From assembly GCF_012933545.1 (NCBI RefSeq), contig NZ_JAADJU010000017.1, positions 27,209-91,208 on the forward strand: a stretch of 64,000 nt of DNA, in the 5' to 3' direction. This stretch comes from Rouxiella aceris. GTDB lineage: Bacteria > Pseudomonadota > Gammaproteobacteria > Enterobacterales > Enterobacteriaceae. Position numbers and translations under genes: made by a program. Within the stretch, counting starts at the first letter, position 1; each line of letters starts with the position of its first letter. The notes beneath the pieces are model-generated. The model did not search any database and was not told where the DNA came from. It saw only the letters and a program-made list of their open reading frames with translations. Shown here in pieces: positions 56,161 through 64,000 of the stretch.

Positions 56161-56200
56161 GGACGAGATTGTCATCAACATGATTGAAATAAGGTTTTTT

Positions 56201-56641
56201 ATGTCTCAAAATCTTGGCTATCAGCGCATTGGCGGCTGGCTATTGGCTCCGATGGCCTACCTGATTGTCACCTTGATGAGTGTGGTGTTGATGCTGCTGC
56301 TTTATTCAATGGCTTTATTTAGCCCTGAATCACGCGAATATTTAATCACCAACTCCCAGGCATTTACCTTGCAATGGTATTTCTCGGTAGTGACCACATT
56401 AGCCATGGGGTTATTTACCGTTATCGTACTTTGCCAATTTTGTCGCCGGGTAACATCGCTACCGAAGATGTTTATTATTTGGTTGTTATGTAACGTTTTG
56501 CTGGCGATTAAAGCCTTTGCTTTTTCGCCAATTAATGACGAGATGGCGGTACGCAATCTGCTATTGCCTTTGTTGGCCGCCGCGCTGTTGGTGCCCTATT
56601 TTAAACGTTCTCGTCGGGTTAAAGAGACATTTACTCAATAA
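56201..56641 (+). CDS. ydgK: DUF2569 membrane protein YdgK
   Basis: An inner-membrane protein of 146 residues with four hydrophobic helices, function unknown. GYQRIGGWLLAPMAYLIVTL at the N-terminus and IIWLLCNVLLAIKAFAFSPI and VPYFKRSRRVKETF near the C-terminus match E. coli YdgK. The open frame reaches back to 56132, but homologues begin at MSQNLGYQRIGG, and AAGG lies seven bases before that ATG. It is directly upstream of the rsx operon, as in K-12. Confidence 0.9.
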   Translation: MSQNLGYQRIGGWLLAPMAYLIVTLMSVVLMLLLYSMALFSPESREYLITNSQAFTLQWYFSVVTTLAMGLFTVIVLCQFCRRVTSLPKMFIIWLLCNVLLAIKAFAFSPINDEMAVRNLLLPLLAAALLVPYFKRSRRVKETFTQ

Positions 56642-56744
56642 TCTTCTCCCCCTGGAGCTCAAGTTTTGCCCGGCAATCAACGCCGTGGGAATTTGAAAAA
56701 CAAGGGAAAAGACGGTTTACTCTATTATCGCGCTAGGCATTATC

Positions 56745-57326
56745 ATGACTTCATACCTATTACTGTTTATTGGCACCATGCTGGTAAACAATTTTGTTCT
56801 GGTTAAGTTTCTTGGCCTTTGTCCTTTTATGGGCGTGTCCAAAAAACTGGAATCGGCCATCGGCATGGGGCTGGCGACCACCTTTGTGATCACGCTGTCC
56901 AATATTTGCTCGTGGATGGTGAACACCTTTATTTTAATGCCGCTAAGCCTGGTCTATTTACGTACCATGGCTTTTATTCTGGTGATTGCGGTGGTAGTGC
57001 AGTTCACTGAAATGGTGGTGCGTAAAACCAGCCCTTCGCTGTATCGTCTGTTAGGGATCTTCTTGCCGTTGATCACCACCAACTGCGCCGTGCTGGGCGT
57101 TGCCTTGTTAAATATCAATCAACAACTCAACTTTATGCAATCGGCGCTGTACGGCTTTGCTGCATCCCTTGGTTTCTCCTTGGTGATGGTGCTGTTTGCT
57201 GCCATTCGTGAGCGCCTGGTGGTTGCTGATGTTCCCGCCCCCTTCCGCGGTTCGTCCATTGCGTTGGTGACCGCTGGTCTAATGTCTCTGGCCTTTATGG
57301 GCTTTACCGGGCTGGTGAAATTCTAA
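56745..57326 (+). CDS. rsxA: Electron transport complex subunit RsxA
   Basis: An inner-membrane subunit of 193 residues with six helices, part of the RsxABCDGE (Rnf-like) complex. In E. coli the complex reduces the SoxR iron-sulfur cluster and so switches off the superoxide response; related Rnf complexes couple ferredoxin and NAD to an ion gradient. [20 protein letters not shown] and [14 protein letters not shown] hold conserved cysteines thought to bind an Fe-S cluster with RsxE. The stop overlaps the start of rsxB by one base (TAATG). Confidence 0.96.
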   Translation: MTSYLLLFIGTMLVNNFVLVKFLGLCPFMGVSKKLESAIGMGLATTFVITLSNICSWMVNTFILMPLSLVYLRTMAFILVIAVVVQFTEMVVRKTSPSLYRLLGIFLPLITTNCAVLGVALLNINQQLNFMQSALYGFAASLGFSLVMVLFAAIRERLVVADVPAPFRGSSIALVTAGLMSLAFMGFTGLVKF

Positions 57327-57892
57327 TGTTTGAATTATGGGTTGCGATTGCTGCACTCAGTGCCCTGGCACTGGTGTTCGGATTATTGCTGGGTTATGCC
57401 TCACGCCGCTTCGCGGTGGAAGGTAATCCGGTGATCGATCAGATTGACGATATTCTGCCGCAAAGCCAGTGTGCACAATGTGGTTTTCCAGGCTGTAAGC
57501 CGTATGCCGAGGCCGTCGCCAACGGTGAGAAAATCAATCTATGCGTGCCCGGAGGCGAGCCGGTAATGCTAAAACTGGCCACCTTGCTTAACGTAGAGCC
57601 ACAGCCGCTTGACGGCGATGAAGCAGAAGCTGTGCCAGTACGCAAAGTCGCCTATATCGATGAAAGTAACTGTATTGGCTGCACCAAATGTATTCAGGCC
57701 TGCCCGGTCGACGCCATTGTCGGTGCGACGCGCGCGGTTCATACCGTAGTGTCTGACTTGTGTACCGGCTGTGACCTTTGCGTTGCCCCCTGTCCAACCG
57801 ACTGCATAGAAATGCTGCCGATTAAAACCACCACCGCGAACTGGAAATGGGATATGAAGACCATTCCGGTGCAAATTATTCATGCGGAGTAA
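57326..57892 (+). CDS. rsxB: Electron transport complex iron-sulfur subunit RsxB
   Basis: A membrane-anchored ferredoxin-like subunit of 188 residues. After an N-terminal helix (about residues 5-25) comes [16 protein letters not shown], a 4Fe-4S motif with a further cysteine at LCVPGG. Two ferredoxin clusters follow: [16 protein letters not shown] and [16 protein letters not shown]. It passes electrons between the soluble and membrane parts of the complex. The next gene starts one base after the stop. Confidence 0.96.
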   Translation: MFELWVAIAALSALALVFGLLLGYASRRFAVEGNPVIDQIDDILPQSQCAQCGFPGCKPYAEAVANGEKINLCVPGGEPVMLKLATLLNVEPQPLDGDEAEAVPVRKVAYIDESNCIGCTKCIQACPVDAIVGATRAVHTVVSDLCTGCDLCVAPCPTDCIEMLPIKTTTANWKWDMKTIPVQIIHAE

Positions 57893-57893
57893 C

Positions 57894-60005
57894 ATGTTCA
57901 ATCTGTTTGCTGCGCTCAAAAAAGACAAACTCTGGGACTTTGACGGCGGGATCCATCCTCCGGAAATGAAAACCCAGTCAAGCCGGGTGCCACTGCGCCG
58001 CTTGCCTCTTGCTGAGCGCTTTATTATCCCATTGCAACAACATCTGGGTCCGGAAGGCGAACTTTGCGTCAAAGCCGGTGATCGGGTAACCAAAGGCCAG
58101 CCATTGACCTGCGGACGCGGTCGCACTTTGCCTGTTCATGCCCCTACTTCCGGGGTGATCACCGCCATTGAGCCGCATATTACCGCCCATCCTTCTGGAT
58201 TGAAGGAGCTGTGTGTATTGATTACTGCCGACGGTGAAGACCGTTGGGGTGAGCGTGTATTGATTAACGATTATCACCAGCTTTCTGCCAGTGAACTTAA
58301 TCAGGTGATCCACCAGGCCGGTATTGCCGGTCTGGGTGGCGCGGGATTTCCCACCGCCAGCAAAATTCAGGGCAGCCTCGATACAACCCGTACCTTGATC
58401 CTTAATGCAGCAGAATGCGAACCCTATATCACCGCCGACGATCGTTTAATGCAGGAGCATGCCGACGAGATCCTGCAGGGTACGCGTATTCTCTGCCATA
58501 TGCTGGCTCCACAGCAGGTACTGATTGGCATTGAAGATAACAAGCCAGAGGCCATTGCCGCATTAAAAACCGCTATTGCCAACGAAAATCATCCGGGCGT
58601 CACCATTGAGTTGCGGGTAGTGCCGACCAAATATCCGTCCGGCGGTGCCAAACAGCTGACACGCATTCTTACCGGAAAAGAAGTGCCCAAAGGCAAACAC
58701 TCATCGGCCATTGGCGTATTAATGCAAAACGTCGGTACGGTATACGCTATCAAGCGTGCGGTGATCGATGGCGAGCCGTTAATTGAACGTGTGGTTACCC
58801 TTACCGGTGAGTCGATGAAAAAACCGGGTAACGTCTGGGCACGACTGGGCACACCGGTGGCAGATCTTATGCGGGAAGGCGAATTTTCGCCACAGGATAA
58901 TCATAAAATGGTGATTATGGGTGGCCCGTTGATGGGCTTTACCCTGCCATCACTGAATGTTCCAGTGGTAAAAATCAGTAACTGTCTGCTGGCCCCGTCA
59001 GTGAGCGAAATGGGTCAGCCCACTGCCGAAGAAGCCTGTATTCGTTGCAGTCTATGCGCTGAAGCCTGTCCTGCCGGGCTGTTACCGCAGCAGTTATATT
59101 GGTTTAGCCGCGGTCAGGAACATGAAAAAGCCCGCAATCACCATCTGTTTGATTGTATTGAGTGCGGTGCTTGTGCCTATGTCTGCCCCAGTAATATTCC
59201 ACTGGTTCAATACTACCGTCAGGAAAAAGCCGAGATCCGCGCGCTGGATCTGGAAGCCGCCCGCGCAACTGAAGCCAAGGCACGCTTTGAAGCCAGGCAA
59301 CAACGCCTGGAACGTGACAAGCTGGCGCGCGAAGAACGCCATAAGAAAGCCGAAGTCAAACTTGCCGATAGCCCGCAACCTGCGACCAAAGGGCGTTTTA
59401 CTGCTCTGACGCAAACAGCGGCTACAGCCGGTAAAGCCGCGCTGGCAGCCCCGGGCAAACCGGCCCGCTCAGTGAAGGTAGAGGTCGATCCTCGCCAGGC
59501 GGCATTAGCGGCTGCCATAGCCCGTGCCAAAGCGAAAAAAGCGGCAGCACAGGTCGAGATGCCGGTGGCCAGTGAAGCTATCTCATCCCCAACGGAGATG
59601 CCTGTTGAGGGCGACAGTCGCAAGGCGGCAGTTGCCGCAGCCATAGCCCGGGCCAAAGCCAGAAAAGTGGGTCTTGAAACCCCAGAGGCATCCGCTCAGG
59701 CGGCGCCAGCGGGAGAAAACCTCTCCGCCGATGACAAGCGCAAAGCCGCGGTGGCTGCAGCTATTGCCCGGGCAAAAGCTAAAAAACAGCTGCCAGCGAG
59801 CGAACAGCCTGCGGTGCCTGTTTCGGCACCCACATCTGTGACGGCGTCACAAAAAACCGCACCAGATGCAGACCCCCAGGCGGAGATATCTGCGGTGGAA
59901 AACGATGCCAGAAAAGCTGCCGTAGCCGCAGCAATCGCCCGAGTCAAGGCCCGTAAAACCGCTCAAGCTCAGACATTGTCGAGCGAAATGTCCAACGAGG
60001 AATAG
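57894..60005 (+). CDS. rsxC: Electron transport complex subunit RsxC with C-terminal repeats
   Basis: A peripheral subunit of 703 residues. It has the NADH/FMN-binding RnfC core with [14 protein letters not shown] and [17 protein letters not shown], then two 4Fe-4S motifs, [14 protein letters not shown] (Cys382 on) and [13 protein letters not shown] (Cys421 on). The C-terminal part is a coiled, charged tail with four copies of [20 protein letters not shown] sequence at about residues 534, 576, 616 and 673. Such repeats vary in number among enterobacteria. The conserved start is MFNLFAAL at 57894 with GGAG four bases before it; an in-frame start at 57882 lies inside rsxB. Confidence 0.95.
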   Translation: MFNLFAALKKDKLWDFDGGIHPPEMKTQSSRVPLRRLPLAERFIIPLQQHLGPEGELCVKAGDRVTKGQPLTCGRGRTLPVHAPTSGVITAIEPHITAHPSGLKELCVLITADGEDRWGERVLINDYHQLSASELNQVIHQAGIAGLGGAGFPTASKIQGSLDTTRTLILNAAECEPYITADDRLMQEHADEILQGTRILCHMLAPQQVLIGIEDNKPEAIAALKTAIANENHPGVTIELRVVPTKYPSGGAKQLTRILTGKEVPKGKHSSAIGVLMQNVGTVYAIKRAVIDGEPLIERVVTLTGESMKKPGNVWARLGTPVADLMREGEFSPQDNHKMVIMGGPLMGFTLPSLNVPVVKISNCLLAPSVSEMGQPTAEEACIRCSLCAEACPAGLLPQQLYWFSRGQEHEKARNHHLFDCIECGACAYVCPSNIPLVQYYRQEKAEIRALDLEAARATEAKARFEARQQRLERDKLAREERHKKAEVKLADSPQPATKGRFTALTQTAATAGKAALAAPGKPARSVKVEVDPRQAALAAAIARAKAKKAAAQVEMPVASEAISSPTEMPVEGDSRKAAVAAAIARAKARKVGLETPEASAQAAPAGENLSADDKRKAAVAAAIARAKAKKQLPASEQPAVPVSAPTSVTASQKTAPDADPQAEISAVENDARKAAVAAAIARVKARKTAQAQTLSSEMSNEE

Positions 60006-61058
60006 ATGGCCTTTAGAATCGCAAGTTCCCCTTTTACCCATAATCGGCAGAGTACCAGCGCCATTATGCTAATGGTTGTTATGGCCTGCATCCCCGGCAT
60101 TATCGCCCAGGTGTGGTTCTTTGGCTTTGGCAGTCTGATCCAGGTGGCGCTGGCCATTGTGATTGCCCTCTTGACCGAAGGCGCCATTCTGCAATTACGT
60201 AAAATGCCGGTAGCTAAACGTCTCGGTGACAATACGGCGCTGCTGACTGCGGTATTACTGGGTATTAGCTTGCCACCTCTGGCGCCCTGGTGGCTGATCG
60301 TTATCGGTACTTTCTTTGCTATTGTAATTGCCAAGCAACTTTACGGCGGTTTGGGACAAAATCCCTTTAACCCGGCCATGGTTGGCTATGTGGTGCTGTT
60401 GATCTCATTCCCGGTGCAGATGACTACCTGGTTGCCACCGGACAGTATGCAGGCTCATCCAGTGGGATTTATCGACAGTCTGTTGACCATTTTTAGCGGC
60501 CATGACGCACAACATATGACTGCCTATCAATTGCAAATGAGCGTTGACGGGATCACTCAGGCAACGCCGCTGGACAGTTTTAAAACCGGATTGCGCTCGG
60601 GCCATAGCGTGCAGCAGGTGCTGCAACAGCCGATATTTAGCGGCACCCTGGCAGGTCTGGGCTGGCAATGGATCAACCTTGGCTTTTTGGCCGGAGGCGT
60701 GTTTTTGCTGTGGCGGCGGATTATCAGCTGGCATATTCCCGCCAGCATGCTGTTGATGCTGACTTTTTGCGGCGGTCTGGCCTGGCTATTGGCCCCCGGC
60801 AGTTATGCATCGCCGGTGATTGGCCTGTTCTCCGGAGCAACCATGCTTGGCGCTTTCTTTATCGCCACTGATCCGGTAACGGCGTCAACCACACCCAAAG
60901 GCCGACTGCTGTTTGGTGCCTTGATTGGTCTGCTGGTGTGGTTAATTCGCACCTATGGCGGCTATCCGGATGGCGTCGCCTTTGCTGTATTGCTGGCCAA
61001 TATTACCGTGCCGCTGATTGACCACTATACCCAGCCCCGCGTCTATGGCCATCGCTAA
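60006..61058 (+). CDS. rsxD: Electron transport complex subunit RsxD
   Basis: An inner-membrane subunit of 350 residues with about ten helices. Thr187, in TQATPLD, is at the same place as the threonine that carries covalent FMN in E. coli. [20 protein letters not shown] near residue 285 is another family mark. AACGAGGAATAG lies before the ATG, which directly follows the rsxC stop. It forms the membrane core with RsxA and RsxE. Confidence 0.95.
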   Translation: MAFRIASSPFTHNRQSTSAIMLMVVMACIPGIIAQVWFFGFGSLIQVALAIVIALLTEGAILQLRKMPVAKRLGDNTALLTAVLLGISLPPLAPWWLIVIGTFFAIVIAKQLYGGLGQNPFNPAMVGYVVLLISFPVQMTTWLPPDSMQAHPVGFIDSLLTIFSGHDAQHMTAYQLQMSVDGITQATPLDSFKTGLRSGHSVQQVLQQPIFSGTLAGLGWQWINLGFLAGGVFLLWRRIISWHIPASMLLMLTFCGGLAWLLAPGSYASPVIGLFSGATMLGAFFIATDPVTASTTPKGRLLFGALIGLLVWLIRTYGGYPDGVAFAVLLANITVPLIDHYTQPRVYGHR

Positions 61059-61067
61059 GGAAAGAGT

Positions 61068-61700
61068 ATGTTAGAAACAATGCGTCGCCATGGTCTGATC
61101 CTGGCCTTTTTTGGCGCCCTGATGACCGGCATGACGGCTGTGGTCAATCTGCTGACCAAACCCACCATTGAGCATCAGGCGCTATTACAGCAAAAAACAC
61201 TGTTTGATCAGGTTATCCCTGCCAGCGTCTATGACAACAATATGCAGCAAGAATGTTACAACGTCACAGACAACGCTCTCGGTAATAACGCGCCACATCG
61301 CCTGTATCTGGCGCGAAAAAATGGCCAGCCTGTGGCCGCGGCAGTTGAAACCACGGCACCGGACGGTTACTCGGGGGCAATCCAACTATTGGTAGCGGCT
61401 GATTTTCATGGCAAGGTATATGGCACCCGGGTGCTGGAGCAGCATGAAACACCAGGGCTGGGTGATAAAATTGAGGCCAGGGTTTCCGACTGGATCATGC
61501 ATTTTGCCAACACTATGGTGGATGGCAGCAATGACAGCCGCTGGGCGGTGAAGAAGGATGGCGGTATGTTTGACCAGTTTACCGGTGCCACCATTACCCC
61601 CCGCGCGGTAGTACGCTCTGTTAAACGGACCACCTTGTTTATTGAAACTGTGCCTGCGCAGCTTTCCCACCTGACACCTTGTGGAGCACGCGATGAGTGA
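61068..61700 (+). CDS. rsxG: Electron transport complex subunit RsxG
   Basis: A subunit of 210 residues (E. coli 206) with one N-terminal helix (about residues 9-29) and a periplasmic FMN domain. [11 protein letters not shown] carries Thr175, the expected site for phosphoester-linked [14 protein letters not shown] is a further family mark. AAGGAAAG precedes the ATG. It overlaps rsxE by 8 bp. Confidence 0.95.
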   Translation: MLETMRRHGLILAFFGALMTGMTAVVNLLTKPTIEHQALLQQKTLFDQVIPASVYDNNMQQECYNVTDNALGNNAPHRLYLARKNGQPVAAAVETTAPDGYSGAIQLLVAADFHGKVYGTRVLEQHETPGLGDKIEARVSDWIMHFANTMVDGSNDSRWAVKKDGGMFDQFTGATITPRAVVRSVKRTTLFIETVPAQLSHLTPCGARDE

Positions 61701-62385
61701 AGCCAAAAAGATAATTGTTCAGGGGTTATGGACCAATAACTCCGCGCTGGTGCAACTGCTTGGCCTGTGCCCACTGTTGGCGGTGACCTCTACCGCGACC
61801 AACGCCTTGGGGCTGGGGCTGGCAACCACCCTGGTACTGACCTGTACCAACGCGATGATCTCGGCATTCCGTCGTTGGGTGCCGAATGAAATTCGTATTC
61901 CGATCTATGTATTGATCATTGCCTCAGTAGTCAGCACCGTGCAGATGTTGATTAATGCTTACGCCTTTGGTTTATATCAGGCGCTGGGTATTTTTATTCC
62001 ACTGATTGTCACCAACTGTATAGTGGTTGGTCGCGCCGAAGCGGTGGCGGCCAACAGTCCGGTGCCTTTGGCTGCGCTGGATGGCATGATGACCGGTTTG
62101 GGTGCAACAGCAGCGATGTTTGTGCTTGGCTCGCTGCGCGAAATACTTGGTTCAGGGGTACTGTTTAACGGTGCCGATCTGCTGCTGGGCAGTTGGGCAA
62201 AAGTACTACGTGTCGAAGTGATCCATCTTGATAACCCCTTCCTGCTGGCTATGTTACCGCCGGGCGCTTTTATTGGCCTGGGTATGCTTCTGGCGGGAAA
62301 ATACCTGATCGATCAACGGATGAAAACGCGCAAAGCGGTACGTGCGGCCAATAAATTACCACAGGGAAACACCGGGGAAGCCTGA
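61693..62385 (+). CDS. rsxE: Electron transport complex subunit RsxE
   Basis: An inner-membrane subunit of 230 residues with six helices, paralogous to RsxA in the opposite topology. [20 protein letters not shown] and [20 protein letters not shown] hold the conserved cysteines. The ATG at 61693 has GGAG six bases before it; an in-frame ATG at 61681 precedes that site. Its last base is shared with the first base of nth (TGATG), so the rsx operon runs into nth. Confidence 0.95.
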   Translation: MSEAKKIIVQGLWTNNSALVQLLGLCPLLAVTSTATNALGLGLATTLVLTCTNAMISAFRRWVPNEIRIPIYVLIIASVVSTVQMLINAYAFGLYQALGIFIPLIVTNCIVVGRAEAVAANSPVPLAALDGMMTGLGATAAMFVLGSLREILGSGVLFNGADLLLGSWAKVLRVEVIHLDNPFLLAMLPPGAFIGLGMLLAGKYLIDQRMKTRKAVRAANKLPQGNTGEA

Positions 62386-63026
62386 TGAACAAGGAAAAAC
62401 GCCGCACTATTCTTGAGCGTCTGCGGGATAACAATCCGCATCCCACCACGGAGCTGGTGTATAGCACCCCTTTTGAGCTGTTGATTGCCGTGTTGCTTTC
62501 AGCACAAGCTACCGATGTCAGCGTTAACAAAGCCACCGCCCGGCTCTACCCGGTAGCCAATACGCCGCAAAAAATGTGGGATTTGGGGGTTGATGGCGTA
62601 CGGGAATATATCAAGACCATTGGTCTGTTTAATGCCAAGGCTGAAAACGTCATTAAAACCTGTCGTCTATTGCTGGATAAGCATAACGGCCAGGTGCCTG
62701 AAGATCGCGCTGCACTGGAAGCCCTGCCCGGTGTCGGTCGCAAGACTGCTAACGTGGTATTAAATACCGCCTTTGGCTGGCCAACCATCGCCGTTGACAC
62801 GCATATCTTTCGGGTCTGCAATCGTACCGGCTTTGCACCGGGTGACACCGTCGAGCAGGTAGAAGAGAAGCTTATCAAAGTCGTTCCTGCCGAATTTAAG
62901 CTCGATTGTCACCACTGGTTTATTCTACACGGGCGTTATACCTGTATTGCGAGGAAGCCACGGTGTGGATCTTGTTTGATTGAGGATTTATGCGAGAGCA
63001 AGGAAAAAATATATCCTGAGGCGTAA
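62385..63026 (+). CDS. nth: Endonuclease III
   Basis: A DNA glycosylase and AP lyase that removes oxidised pyrimidines, 213 residues (E. coli 211). The helix-hairpin-helix LPGVGRKTANVV contains catalytic Lys120, and VDTHIFRV contains Asp138, both at the same numbers as in E. coli. The 4Fe-4S loop is C-x6-C-x2-C-x5-C in CIARKPRCGSCLIEDLC. Start and stop overlap with rsxE shows it is the last gene of the rsx transcript. No terminator hairpin with T-run directly follows the stop; the next hairpin is at 63254. Confidence 0.97.
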   Translation: MNKEKRRTILERLRDNNPHPTTELVYSTPFELLIAVLLSAQATDVSVNKATARLYPVANTPQKMWDLGVDGVREYIKTIGLFNAKAENVIKTCRLLLDKHNGQVPEDRAALEALPGVGRKTANVVLNTAFGWPTIAVDTHIFRVCNRTGFAPGDTVEQVEEKLIKVVPAEFKLDCHHWFILHGRYTCIARKPRCGSCLIEDLCESKEKIYPEA

Positions 63027-63195
63027 GGGTTAGGGCTTAAATGGCAATTTTCTTTTTTAAAGTCAATAGGCTATGAGGTGCTGTTTAGACTTGAGCTTAA
63101 ATATCAATTTTTGCTTTAAAGGGCTATTGGCTTTAGAGGAGCTGTTTCGGGTTGGGCTTAAATGGCAATTTGTGCCTTTAAAATCAATTAACTCC

Positions 63196-63459
63196 GAGGA
63201 GCTGTTTCGGTTTTATAATAGCGGTGGCTACTTAACCCGCTGTGCCGAACCGAGTTAAGGAGCGCTGGCCCGCTCCTTAACAATCCTGGGCCTTTTGGTG
63301 TCTTTGATTCGTCTGCTGCCTATTACCGGCTATGTTTCAGTCACTCCGAGCGTGGCACGAGCCGCGCTGCTGCGCAGTCCCCTTGCTCGGTCGGGAGCCA
63401 AAAACGTCTCCCTCCGCTTCGCGCGGCGCCGTCTCTGAATGTGCCAACTAGCTATGTAC
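63196..63459 (+). repeat. 264-bp direct repeat, copy A
   Basis: Runs from GAGGAGCTGTTTCGG to AACTAGCTATGTAC and recurs 378 bp later with only about a dozen single-base changes and no gaps. It begins with TTTTATAATAGC, which contains a TATAAT box, then the 11-bp hairpin, then a GC-rich part that includes AGCCGCGCTGCTGCGCAGTCC and GCGCGGCGCC-type palindromes shorter than 20 bases. Confidence 0.8.
63254..63281 (+). terminator. Perfect hairpin in repeat copy A
   Basis: GTTAAGGAGCG and CGCTCCTTAAC form an 11-bp perfect stem with a CTGGCC loop. There is no T-run, so termination would be weak. It may end rsx-nth mRNA as a protective 3' structure. Confidence 0.4.
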
Positions 63460-63573
63460 GTCGTACCGGTTTGGTTTAAATGGCAATTTTTGGTTTTAAC
63501 GTCAATTGGCATTAGAGGAGCTGTATCGGTTTGGGCTTAAATGGTAATTGTTGTTTTAAAACCAATGGGCTAT

Positions 63574-63837
63574 GAGGAGTTGTTTCGGTTTTATAATAGC
63601 AGTGGCCACCTAACCCGCTGTGCCGAACCGAGTTAAGGAGCGCTGGCCCGCTCCTTAACAATCCTTGGCCTTTTGGTGTCTTTGATTCGTCTGCTGCCTA
63701 TTACCGACTATGTTTCAGTTACCCCCAGCGTGGCACGAGCCGCGCTGCTACGCAGTCCCCTTGCTCGGTCGGGAGCCAAAAGCGTCTCCCTCCTCTTCGC
63801 GCGGCGCCGTCTCTGAATGTGCCAACTAGCTATGTAC
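63574..63837 (+). repeat. 264-bp direct repeat, copy B
   Basis: Second copy of the 264-bp repeat, offset 378 bp from copy A. It carries the same TATAAT-containing start, hairpin and GC-rich end. It runs from GAGGAGTTGTTTCGG to AACTAGCTATGTAC. Confidence 0.8.
63632..63659 (+). terminator. Perfect hairpin in repeat copy B
   Basis: Identical to the hairpin of copy A: an 11-bp stem, GTTAAGGAGCG with CGCTCCTTAAC, and a CTGGCC loop, no T-run. Confidence 0.4.
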
Positions 63838-63865
63838 ACCATACGGTTTCAGAAACTACTGTTTC

Positions 63866-63911
63866 GTCTTTTTGTCTTTTTGTCTTTTTGTCTTTTTGTC
63901 TTTTTGTCTTT
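63866..63911 (+). repeat. Octanucleotide microsatellite (GTCTTTTT)n
   Basis: Five full copies of GTCTTTTT and a six-base partial copy stand in a row with no change. Such perfect short tandem repeats are prone to slipped-strand copy-number change. It follows the second 264-bp repeat by 28 bp and is not inside a clear gene. Confidence 0.85.
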
Positions 63912-64000
63912 GCAGTTGACCTTTAATGTTGCCGGTTTTGCTTTAAATGTTTCCTGGCCGATTCAAAACCTACGCTGAGCGACGTGGAGCGAGACGCTTT

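Larger units (their letters stand above)
63033..63588 (+). repeat. Five degenerate copies of a ~60-bp element
   Basis: Copies start near 63033, 63093, 63154, 63472 and 63533. Each begins GGGCTTAAATGGCAATTT (with small changes), then has a T-rich stretch ending in TTTAA, a CAAT-GGC-like segment and finally GAGGAGCTGTTTCGG. Copies 3 and 5 continue into the 264-bp repeats via TTTTATAATAGC. The period of 60-61 bp and ordered structure indicate duplication. The element is not one I recognise. Confidence 0.7.
63027..64000. other. Gene-poor, repeat-rich region downstream of nth
   Basis: About 970 bp with no convincing gene. It holds five ~60-bp repeat elements, two 264-bp direct repeats with hairpins, and an octanucleotide microsatellite, listed separately. 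A 60-codon frame on the minus strand (63330-63512) and a 61-codon frame at 63073 fall within repeats and look fortuitous. The last 90 bases show nothing clear. In K-12 a peptide transporter gene (dtpA) follows nth; it is not reached here. Confidence 0.6.

Noticed and set aside
63330..63512. 60-codon frame on the minus strand in the repeat region
   Set aside because: It lies across the GC-rich part of the 264-bp repeat with no ribosome site. It is more likely a by-product of the repeat than a gene.
63033..63588. CRISPR array for the 60-bp repeats
   Set aside because: The units are degenerate along their whole length, have no unique spacers of fixed size and no cas genes nearby.

Overview
The window is a stretch of an enterobacterial chromosome, about half G+C, that lies near the replication terminus. 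The evidence is a tus gene with a Ter-like site in its own promoter and long runs of genes in the order known from the E. coli K-12 terminus half: ydfG, ynfA, ynfB, ynfD; ynfK, mlc, ynfL, ynfM; tus, fumC, manA, ydgA, add; ydgJ, ydgK, rsxABCDGE, nth. Several blocks absent from K-12 at these positions (penicillin acylase, purine catabolism, a ROK-controlled sugar ABC operon, the whole ara locus) point to a member of Enterobacterales outside Escherichia, possibly Yersiniaceae-like. The genus cannot be fixed from the sequence alone.

Layout. 0-3.5 kb: the end of an Fe(III)-type ABC permease, an XRE/MmyB regulator divergent from an SDR enzyme, and a BadF-type sugar kinase. 3.5-10.4 kb: a leftward purine catabolic cluster, guaD, a RutR-like TetR regulator, xdhA, xdhB, xdhC. 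RutR-like operators lie in front of both guaD and xdhA. 10.7-14.4 kb: kup, an AraC-type regulator and an MdaB-like quinone reductase. 14.4-21 kb: a ROK repressor divergent from a complete sugar ABC importer with a PfkB kinase, with two identical 13-bp palindromes between them. 21-25.8 kb: a DHA2 efflux protein, an aldo/keto reductase, ydfG, ynfA, ynfB and ynfD. 25.8-31.7 kb: a leftward unit of a 2-oxo-acid decarboxylase (IpdC type), penicillin G acylase and a DHA2 exporter.

32-45.9 kb is mostly conserved backbone: bioD2/ynfK, mlc, ynfL/ynfM, tus, fumC, manA, ydgA, add, a YfeH-type transporter and ydgJ. 46-54.5 kb is the L-arabinose locus: araC and araFGH leftward, araBA rightward, with an AraC I1-I2-like site and a CRP-like site between araF and araB. 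No araD or araE is present here. 54.5-56 kb holds three tandem copies, about 508 bp each, of a complete hok/mok/sok type I toxin-antitoxin cassette. 56.2-63 kb is ydgK, then the rsxABCDGE electron-transport complex overlapping into nth. The last kilobase has no convincing gene. It holds five copies of a roughly 60-bp element, two 264-bp direct repeats with a perfect 11-bp hairpin, and an 8-bp microsatellite.

The most interesting items are the triplicated hok/sok array, the ipdC-pac-exporter unit (which also has an apparent ATC start codon), the RutR-like control of purine catabolism and the unexplained repeats downstream of nth. No searches were run. Family assignments rest on reading the translated sequences and remembered relatives.
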